A DNA stretch of 64,000 nt, taken from the NCBI GenBank assembly GCA_963702565.1, contig CAVPDE010000018.1:1-64000 (forward strand). Reading direction: 5' to 3'. A program made the position numbers and the translations under genes. The notes beneath the pieces are model-generated. The model saw only the letters and a program-made list of their open reading frames with translations. It was not told the DNA's origin and made no database searches. Positions within the stretch are counted from its first letter, which is position 1, and each line of letters begins with the position of its first letter. Below, in pieces: positions 58,151 to 64,000 of the stretch. The stretch is from CAVPDE01 sp963702565 (GTDB taxonomy: Bacteria; Desulfobacterota; DSM-4660; Desulfatiglandales; HGW-15).

Positions 58151-60628
58151 ATGGAAGACAAAACGAAGACACCTCCAGTGACCTCGCGTCACGCCGTCCT
58201 TCTTTTCTTCACCTCCGCCTCTGTTCTTGCCTATGAAATTCTCCTCATGCGGCTCCTCTCCATCGGCTTCTGGACTCACTTTGCCTACATGGTCATCAGC
58301 CTGGCCCTTCTCGGATTCGGCGCAGCCGGCTCTTTCTTGTTTCTCCTGTCCAAGCGGGTTTACGGAAACATGGATGCGTGGCTGGTTTTTCTTGCAGGGG
58401 CTGCCGCTCTTTCCTTTCCTCTTGCCTTCAGCCTGGCAAAGGGAATCGGCCTGGACCCGCTTCAGCTTGTCTGGCAAAAGACAGAGTGGCTCAAAATGTT
58501 CGCGACCTACCTGGTCATGGCGATTCCGTTTCTTCTCTCAGGAGGGATTGTCGGCATCATCCTGTCTGCAGCCGGAAGAGACGTGCCGAAGATGTATGCA
58601 GCGGACCTCCTGGGCGCGGGTTTCGGTTGCATGGCGGTGGTGCCTGCTTTGTATCTGGGACCCCCGTGGCTGCTCCTCCCTCTGCTGAGCGGGTCTGTGC
58701 TTGTTGGTGCAGGCTGGTGCTGCACGCGCACGGCATGGGGCGGCAGGGGGATCTTGGTTCTTCCCGTCACGGGCACCCTTATCCTGGCCTGCTATGCGCT
58801 GTTTCCCCCTGTTCCGCAAATCCATCACACCAAGGCCCTGCCTGTGACCTTGACCTTTCCGGATGCCAGGGTGGAAGCGGAGAGGGACGGGCCGCTGGGA
58901 CTCATTCACGTGCTCGGAAGCTCCCTCATCAGGGAGGTGCCCGGACTGAGCCTCAATTACGGCCTCGATGGGAAAGGGCAGGAAGGGGTCCTTCCGAACC
59001 AGAAAACGATTTTTTCCGACGGCGAAGCTCTGAGCACCATCACCCGCTTCAAGGGTGACCTCAACGAGTTGGAGCATCTGGACTTCACGACCATGGCCCT
59101 TCCCTACCATGTCCGCTGTTTTGAAAAGGTCCTTGTTGTTGGGGCCGGCGGTGGGACGGAGGTGCTCCTTGCGCTAAAACAAAAAGCCTCAAGAATTGTC
59201 GCGCTGGAATCCAATCCTCAGGTCGCTGAACTGATGACCGGCCCCTTTGCAGCCTTTTCCGGGCACTTGTACTCGAAGCCGGAAGTCCAACTTCTGATCC
59301 AAGAGGCCCGCCAGTTTCTTCATGGGACAGAGGACCGATTTGACCTGATCCAGCTGTCGCTGCTCGATTCCTTTGGGGGCTCGGCTGCAGGTCTTTACTC
59401 TGCCGCAGAGAGTTACCTTTACACCACAGAAGCTTTTGGCCTCTCTCTTTCCCGGCTCAGTGATTCAGGGATCCTGGCTGTCACGCGCTGGCTCAAACTG
59501 CCTCCCAGGGACTCTTTGAAAGTTTTCGCCACCGCGTTGTCTGCGCTGCGAGAGGCGGGGATTTCACAGAGACCGGAAGAACACATCGTCTTGATTCGGA
59601 GCTGGAAGACTTCGACCCTTCTTGTTTCAAGGGCCCCTTTCACAGCCGAGGACATTGAAAGAGTGACCGCCTTCAGTGACCGGAGAAGTTTTGACGTAGA
59701 CTATTTCGCAGGCATAAGGGAAAGCATGGCCAATCGTTACGATGTTCAGAAAGAAGCCACTTCCTTCAAGGGAGCGACTTCCCTGGCAGGATCGGAGTCG
59801 GAGAGTTTTCTGAAAAACTACCTCTTTGACGTATCTCCAACGACAGACGACAGACCCTACTTCTCCCACTTCTTTCGTTGGGACAAGGCATGGACTCTTC
59901 TGCAGCAGCTCCGAAAAGAGTTCCTGCCTTTTGTTGAAATCGGGTATGTGCTCATCATCGCCACGTTGGTGCAAGCCATTGTGGCTGGCGGGGCGGTGAT
60001 CCTTCTTCCCCTCTTAGGCCTTCGACGCGGCGGCGGATGGGCAAAGGACGGTTTATCCGCCCGGGCAGTTCTCGGTACGCTGTTCTATTTCGGCTCCATC
60101 GGCTTTGCGTTCATGTTCCTGGAGATGGCTCTTCTCCCCAAATACATCCTTCTTCTGTCCCATCCTATCTATTCGACAGCCGTGGTGCTGGGCGCGGTTC
60201 TAGTTTTCGCAGGGTGTGGCAGTTTGACCGTCAGGCATGTGGAAAGCCGGTCTCTCTGGGTTGCGGTGACGTGTGTGTGCGCCTGGGTCCTGATTCAGGC
60301 TCTTGTGGAGGAGCGTTTGTTCGGATGGGCGCTTGGCTGGCCTTTCGGAGGAAGGCTCGCCCTCACCGTAGTCATGGTGGGAAGCCTGGCGTTTTTCCTG
60401 GGTTGGCCCTTTCCCGTTGGGCTTCGTGAGACCTCTGGCCAGTATCCATCTTTAGTGCCGTGGGCGTGGGGAATAAACGGATGCGCATCGGTCATAGGAG
60501 CTGTTCTTGGCAAGATGATCAGCATGAGTGTCGGATTGCGAATGACCATGCTGATTGCCGCCTTCCTCTATTTGCTCTCGGTCATCGTCTTCGGGTTCAC
60601 ATTCCGAGAAAGAAAAAAATGTGACTAA
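58151..60628 (+). CDS. membrane spermidine-synthase-like protein
   Basis: 825 residues. Seven or so N-terminal membrane segments (e.g. HFAYMVISLALLGFGAAGSF, YLVMAIPFLLSGGIVGIILS) precede a Rossmann methyltransferase/aminopropyltransferase-like domain, VLVVGAGGGTEVLLALKQKA, then ALESNPQVAELM and FDLIQLSLLDSF. A second membrane bundle (from about 590) includes FGSIGFAFMFLEMALLPKYI. Large fused spermidine-synthase-like membrane proteins of this kind are common in deltaproteobacteria and have no known function. No ABC or polyamine genes nearby. Independent gene behind pcm. Confidence 0.82.
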   Translation: MEDKTKTPPVTSRHAVLLFFTSASVLAYEILLMRLLSIGFWTHFAYMVISLALLGFGAAGSFLFLLSKRVYGNMDAWLVFLAGAAALSFPLAFSLAKGIGLDPLQLVWQKTEWLKMFATYLVMAIPFLLSGGIVGIILSAAGRDVPKMYAADLLGAGFGCMAVVPALYLGPPWLLLPLLSGSVLVGAGWCCTRTAWGGRGILVLPVTGTLILACYALFPPVPQIHHTKALPVTLTFPDARVEAERDGPLGLIHVLGSSLIREVPGLSLNYGLDGKGQEGVLPNQKTIFSDGEALSTITRFKGDLNELEHLDFTTMALPYHVRCFEKVLVVGAGGGTEVLLALKQKASRIVALESNPQVAELMTGPFAAFSGHLYSKPEVQLLIQEARQFLHGTEDRFDLIQLSLLDSFGGSAAGLYSAAESYLYTTEAFGLSLSRLSDSGILAVTRWLKLPPRDSLKVFATALSALREAGISQRPEEHIVLIRSWKTSTLLVSRAPFTAEDIERVTAFSDRRSFDVDYFAGIRESMANRYDVQKEATSFKGATSLAGSESESFLKNYLFDVSPTTDDRPYFSHFFRWDKAWTLLQQLRKEFLPFVEIGYVLIIATLVQAIVAGGAVILLPLLGLRRGGGWAKDGLSARAVLGTLFYFGSIGFAFMFLEMALLPKYILLLSHPIYSTAVVLGAVLVFAGCGSLTVRHVESRSLWVAVTCVCAWVLIQALVEERLFGWALGWPFGGRLALTVVMVGSLAFFLGWPFPVGLRETSGQYPSLVPWAWGINGCASVIGAVLGKMISMSVGLRMTMLIAAFLYLLSVIVFGFTFRERKKCD

Positions 60629-60641
60629 AAGAAAAAAATTC

Positions 60642-60684
60642 TTGACAGGGGCGGAGAGAGCTGCTAAATTCGACATATGTCGAA
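60642..60684 (+). promoter_or_regulatory. arsR promoter and operator 1
   Basis: TTGACA (60642-60647), 17 bp, TAAATT (60665-60670). The perfect 16-bp palindrome TTCGACATATGTCGAA (60669-60684) overlaps the -10 box and the arsR ATG (60677). The expected start of transcription falls on or next to the ATG, so the mRNA would be leaderless. No ribosome-binding site precedes the ATG. Confidence 0.65.
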
Positions 60685-61000
60685 CAATCAAAAAGACAAC
60701 GTTGACAAACTCGCCGGGGTCTTCAAAGCCCTTTCGAACCCGAACCGGCTCAAGATCTTTCTCCGGCTTGTGTCATGCTGTGCGCCCGGGACTGTCTGGA
60801 GCATCGAACCCAGAGACGTTGCCTGCGTGGGTGACGTTGCCAAAGATTTGGAGATTGTGCCGTCCACAGTATCCCATCACATCAAAGAGCTTCGCCAGGC
60901 GGGCCTTATCAAGATGAGGCGGTCCGGGCAAAAAATAGAGTGCTGGGTCGATCCGGAAGTGCTCAAGGATCTGGAAGGATTTTTTCAGGTGAAGGGGTAG
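60677..61000 (+). CDS. arsR: ArsR-family metalloregulator
   Basis: 107 residues, winged helix: LAGVFKALSNPNRLKIFLRL, then VAKDLEIVPSTVSHHIKELR, QAGLIKMRRSGQKIECWVDP. An insertion between helices has Cys pairs (SCCAPGTVWSIEPRDVACVG) that could hold As(III) or another soft metal; position differs from the classic ELCVCDL site. It controls itself and arsM through two near-identical palindromes (60669 and 61026). Likely leaderless. Confidence 0.87.
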   Translation: MSNNQKDNVDKLAGVFKALSNPNRLKIFLRLVSCCAPGTVWSIEPRDVACVGDVAKDLEIVPSTVSHHIKELRQAGLIKMRRSGQKIECWVDPEVLKDLEGFFQVKG

Positions 61001-61025
61001 GGAGCCTTATTATTTTTTGCCTACA

Positions 61026-61041
61026 GATTCGATACATGTCG
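61026..61041. promoter_or_regulatory. ArsR operator 2 upstream of arsM
   Basis: TTCGATACATGTCGAA differs from operator 1 by two central bases and lies 25 bp before the arsM ATG, giving the second gene its own control site. Confidence 0.6.
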
Positions 61042-61066
61042 AACTATCGCAGAAAGGAGAAAAATC

Positions 61067-62425
61067 ATGGAAAACATCAGCAAGGAACAAATTCGTCAGA
61101 CAGTCAGGGAAAGGTATGCAGGGGTTGCTAAGAGGGGTTGCTGTTCTCCGGGTCCAACCAGGGAAGCGTCGTGTTGCGGGGCTCCTCTTGACACCATCGA
61201 GAATCGAGCGGCTGACCTGGGATATTCCAAAGAGGAGATCAGCAAGATCCCTGAGGGCGCGAACATGGGGCTTGGCTGCGGCAATCCGACGGCCATGGCT
61301 TCCTTGAAGCCGGGGGAGACGGTTCTGGACCTTGGCAGCGGCGGAGGGATCGACTGTTTTGTGGCAGCGTCGGCTGTGGGGGAAACAGGCAAAGTGATCG
61401 GCGTGGACATGACCCCTGACATGGTCAGCAGGGCCAGGGAAAATGCAGAAAAGGCAGGTTTGAAAAACCTGGAATTCAGACTGGGCGAGATAGAGCATCT
61501 GCCTGCGGAAGACAGGAGCGTGGATGTGGTTCTTTCCAACTGCGTGATCAACCTGTCTCCGGAAAAGGAGAAGGTTTTTCGTGAGGCTTACAGGGTGCTC
61601 AAGCCGGGTGGAAGACTTGCTGTGTCCGATATCGTTGCCACAGCCCCTCTGCCGGAAGAGGTGCGCAAGGACCTGTCCCTGATTTCCGCCTGTGTCGGCG
61701 GCGCCGAAGAGGTCGAATCCATCAAGAAGATGCTTGAAGAAACGGGATTCGAGGAGGTGAAGGTCACCCCCATAGCGGCAAGCCGGGATTTCATCCGGGA
61801 GTGGCTCCCGGGGAAGGGACTCGAAAACGTCATCGCCTCTGCAAAAATCGAGGCGATCAAGCCCGGAGAAAAAGGGGCCGATCCAAAAGGGTTGAAGATG
61901 AGCCCCATGGAAAACAAGGAGATCAGGAAGAAGGTGTATGGCCACTATGAATCGGGATTTCACTGCGCGGAAGTGATCACGAAAACCGTGCTGGACATGT
62001 TCTCAGGCAAACCGCATCCTGAGGCGACAAAGGCGGCGTCGGTCTTTGGGGGAGGCATCGGCGGATCCACAGAGGAGCTCTGCGGAGCCTTCACAGGCGG
62101 AGTGATCGCTCTGGGCTATCTCCTGGGAAGAGAGGCTCCCGGGGATAACATGAGAGATGCCGGTGCGCTGGTGAAAGAATTCAAGAGCCGGTTTCAAACT
62201 CAGTTCGGGACTCTCAAGTGCCGTGATCTAATGTTCAGCTTTGACGAGCAGGAGGGCCATCTCGGGTGCGTGAAGCTCACGGCCGAGACCTCCGTCATCC
62301 TGGCGAATCTGCTCAACCAATTCGGGTCGAAGAAAGGGATCCCAATTGACGACTATGGCGCTCAGCCGAGAGATAAGGTGCAACTGGGCCAGTGCCCTTT
62401 CAAACCTGGAGCATGTCAGTGTTGA
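61067..62425 (+). CDS. arsM: ArsM arsenite methyltransferase fused to a C_GCAxxG_C_C redox domain
   Basis: 452 residues. The N-terminal arsenite methyltransferase has GCCSPGPTREASCCGAPL, LGLGCGNPTAMASLKPGETV, motif I VLDLGSGGGIDCFVAASAVG and Cys sites SNCVINLSPEKEKVF and SACVGGA. From about 285 the C_GCAxxG_C_C family domain follows: FHCAEVITKTVLDMFSGK, FGGGIGGSTEELCGAFTGGV, KCRDLMFSFDEQEGHLGCVK. Methylates As(III) with SAM; the redox domain may supply thiols for the oxidised enzyme. AAAGGAG precedes ATG 61067. Confidence 0.9.
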   Translation: MENISKEQIRQTVRERYAGVAKRGCCSPGPTREASCCGAPLDTIENRAADLGYSKEEISKIPEGANMGLGCGNPTAMASLKPGETVLDLGSGGGIDCFVAASAVGETGKVIGVDMTPDMVSRARENAEKAGLKNLEFRLGEIEHLPAEDRSVDVVLSNCVINLSPEKEKVFREAYRVLKPGGRLAVSDIVATAPLPEEVRKDLSLISACVGGAEEVESIKKMLEETGFEEVKVTPIAASRDFIREWLPGKGLENVIASAKIEAIKPGEKGADPKGLKMSPMENKEIRKKVYGHYESGFHCAEVITKTVLDMFSGKPHPEATKAASVFGGGIGGSTEELCGAFTGGVIALGYLLGREAPGDNMRDAGALVKEFKSRFQTQFGTLKCRDLMFSFDEQEGHLGCVKLTAETSVILANLLNQFGSKKGIPIDDYGAQPRDKVQLGQCPFKPGACQC

Positions 62426-62483
62426 GAATTATGAGGATACAAACGGCAATCTGTGATAAATGTCCCCTTCAGGAGCGGGAGAA

Positions 62484-63164
62484 ATGGAGGGGACAAGATA
62501 TTCGCACTGGTTCTTGATCGTTGTGGCGGTCTTTGTCACCTGCCTGATCACAGCCAACATCATTGCCGTCAAGCTGGTTGACCTCTTTGGGCTCATTCTA
62601 CCGGCTGCGATTTTCATTTTTCCGTTGAGTTACATTACCGGAGATGTGCTCACGGAGGTCTATGGCTATCGGCAAGCGCGAAAGGTCATCTGGTTAGGTT
62701 TTTTGTGCAATGTCCTCGTGGTGGTTGCAATCTGGATCGCGCAGGTTCTGCCTGCCGCGTCTTTCTGGGACGGACAGAAAGCCTATGAACGGATTCTCGG
62801 ATACACGCCTCGGATCCTGGCCGCTTCCTTCCTCGCCTACCTCGTGGGTGAGTTTGCCAACTCCTTTGTCCTGGCAAAAATGAAAATCGCCACCCACGGG
62901 CGGTGGCTTTGGATGCGCACCATCGGCTCAACGCTCGTGGGGCAGTGGCTGGACTCCGTGGTTTTCATTGCCCTTGCTTTTGCGGGGACCATCCCGGTCC
63001 ATGCGCTCACCCTGGCCATTGTCACCCAGTGGCTCGCAAAATCGGCCTACGAGGCGGTCGCCACCCCGTTCACTTACCTGGTCGTGAATTTCCTCAAAAG
63101 GAAAGAGGGGATGGACACCTATGACCATGACACAAGGTTCAACCCTCTCCTGATTTCGGAATAG
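62484..63164 (+). CDS. yhhQ: YhhQ-family queuosine precursor transporter
   Basis: 226 residues, six membrane segments; DUF165/YhhQ motifs: FVTCLITANIIAVKLVDLFG, LPAAIFIFPLSYITGDVLTE and VYGYRQARKVIWLGF. Then AASFLAYLVGEFANSFVLAK, LWMRTIGSTLVGQWLDSVVF. It imports queuine/preQ precursors for tRNA modification. Start 62484 has GGAGCGGGAGAA upstream; an earlier in-frame ATG at 62460 is less likely. No preQ1 riboswitch could be recognised in the short leader. Confidence 0.9.
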   Translation: MEGTRYSHWFLIVVAVFVTCLITANIIAVKLVDLFGLILPAAIFIFPLSYITGDVLTEVYGYRQARKVIWLGFLCNVLVVVAIWIAQVLPAASFWDGQKAYERILGYTPRILAASFLAYLVGEFANSFVLAKMKIATHGRWLWMRTIGSTLVGQWLDSVVFIALAFAGTIPVHALTLAIVTQWLAKSAYEAVATPFTYLVVNFLKRKEGMDTYDHDTRFNPLLISE

Positions 63165-63213
63165 AGGCTTTTCTTCAAGAAATCCAAGCTCCACGCAAGG
63201 AGGCGGTTCGGAT

Positions 63214-64000
63214 ATGGACATGCTGACGGAAGAGCAGCGGATCCTGCTCGATAATGTCCGCAAGGTGGTGAAGCAGAAGATCGCTCCTGCAGCTGCGGAA
63301 CTGGACCGACGTGGCGAATTCAGCTGGAAGACCTCATCCCTGTTCTGGGATCTGGGGCTTTTTCAGATCATGATGCCGGAGGAATACGGGGGCTGGCCGT
63401 TCCATCCCTGCCATACCCTCTGCCTCTGCATCGAGGAAATCGCCAAAGGCTGTGCCTCGTCCGCGCTCATGCTCATCATCCAGGCCGTGGGAAGCTTTCC
63501 TTTGCTCCATGCAGGGAACGAGTTCCAGAAAAGGAAGTACTTTCCCCTGCTCTCCAAGCAGAGGCAGTTGATCGCCTATCTGGTCACAGAGCCGGGCGCA
63601 GGCTCGGATGTGGCGGCGATCACGGCCAAGGCCCAGAAACGGGGGCAACATTATATTCTGACGGGGCAAAAGGTTTTCGCCACCAACGGCGGGGTTGCAG
63701 GACTCTACTCCGTGCTGGCGAGAACAGGGGAAAGCGCTCTCTCCTTCTTCATTGTGGATAGGCCGTGGAAGGGAGTCACCATCGGTAAGCATGAGGACAA
63801 GTGCGGTTTTCGGGGAAGCGACACTTCCGAAGTTCTTCTGGAAGACGTGGAAGTTCCTGAAGAGAATCTGGTCGGAAAAGAGGGCGACGGTTTCTTGATC
63901 GCCATGGCGGATTTCGATATGTCTCGACCGGCTGTGGCCGCCCTTTCCCTGGGTATTGCCGAAGGGGCCCTGGACTTTGCAACGGAATATGCCGGGCACC
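63214..64000 (+). CDS. acyl-CoA dehydrogenase, 3' end outside window
   Basis: 262 residues visible, open at the window edge. ATG 63214 has AAGGAGG upstream. It reads MDMLTEEQRILLDNVRKVVK, then MMPEEYGGWPFHPCHTLCLC, LIAYLVTEPGAGSDVAAITA, LTGQKVFATNGGVAGLYSVL and RGSDTSEVLLEDVEVPEENL. These are the FAD and substrate-binding motifs of the acyl-CoA dehydrogenase superfamily. The catalytic Glu lies beyond the window. The frame spans the entire last 787 bases. Role in fatty or aromatic acid beta-oxidation fits the bam genes but substrate is unknown. Confidence 0.9.
   Translation, partial: MDMLTEEQRILLDNVRKVVKQKIAPAAAELDRRGEFSWKTSSLFWDLGLFQIMMPEEYGGWPFHPCHTLCLCIEEIAKGCASSALMLIIQAVGSFPLLHAGNEFQKRKYFPLLSKQRQLIAYLVTEPGAGSDVAAITAKAQKRGQHYILTGQKVFATNGGVAGLYSVLARTGESALSFFIVDRPWKGVTIGKHEDKCGFRGSDTSEVLLEDVEVPEENLVGKEGDGFLIAMADFDMSRPAVAALSLGIAEGALDFATEYAGH

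Noticed and set aside
62426..62483. preQ1 riboswitch before yhhQ
   Set aside because: The leader is short and I could not find the conserved preQ1 core.

Overview
The window reads as chromosomal DNA of an anaerobic deltaproteobacterium (Desulfobacterota-like), probably a sediment or syntrophic aromatic degrader. The support is a class II (tungsten) benzoyl-CoA reductase operon, the DUF39 + NIL/ferredoxin homocysteine pair, PEP synthase, FdhD, a YqeB selenium/molybdenum accessory protein and two in-frame UGA (selenocysteine) genes. I saw no rRNA, tRNA or CRISPR array.

Layout. (1) 1-3.3 kb: right end of a BREX-type phage defence locus, with a pglZ carrying two compensating frameshifts, a short brxL and a translationally coupled small zinc protein. 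(2) 3.3-11.7 kb: an accessory island of toxin-antitoxin pairs (Phd/PIN, DUF433/DUF5615, VapBC), a DUF4143 ATPase, a molybdenum-carrier-like protein, a YbaK deacylase and an amidase split at a G8 tract. Nearly every module is followed by the same degenerate repeat; two copies carry truncated ends of an HNH-type nuclease gene, and one 170-bp leader is duplicated and decayed. (3) 11.7-20 kb: secreted protein, MreB, PanE-like reductase, DMT transporter, homocysteine synthesis pair, glycine-zipper lipoprotein, PilZ protein. (4) 19.4-25.6 kb: a Gld-type ABC operon (ATPase, permease, GldG-like, DUF4340) coupled to yqeB, with a DUF362 ferredoxin upstream. (5) 25.8-39.2 kb: rhodanese-like protein, NUDIX, DnaE, hybrid sensor kinase, RarA, isochorismatase, PEP synthase, FabH, acetyltransferase.

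(6) 39.3-50.6 kb is the metabolic centre: bamB-bamC-bamD-bamE-bamF on the minus strand behind a promoter with an overlapping 14-bp palindrome, then fdhD (plus strand) and a diverged second BamB. BamB is the dearomatising tungsten subunit; C, D, E and F form a heterodisulfide-reductase-like electron chain. bamE (Sec72) and bamF (Sec19) both read through UGA, so naive ORF calling splits the first and truncates the second.

(7) 50.6-64 kb: DsbD, a small kinase, an isoprenylcysteine methyltransferase-like protein, a chromosomal primase-helicase-like protein, HD hydrolase, exported isoaspartyl methyltransferase, membrane spermidine-synthase-like protein, an arsR-arsM arsenic unit, YhhQ queuosine-precursor transporter, and the start of an acyl-CoA dehydrogenase running off the end.

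The intergenic DNA is rich in small palindromic elements of at least three sequence families plus a class of inverted repeats made of degenerate short words. Several sit exactly at gene ends and two or three appear to supply the stop codon.
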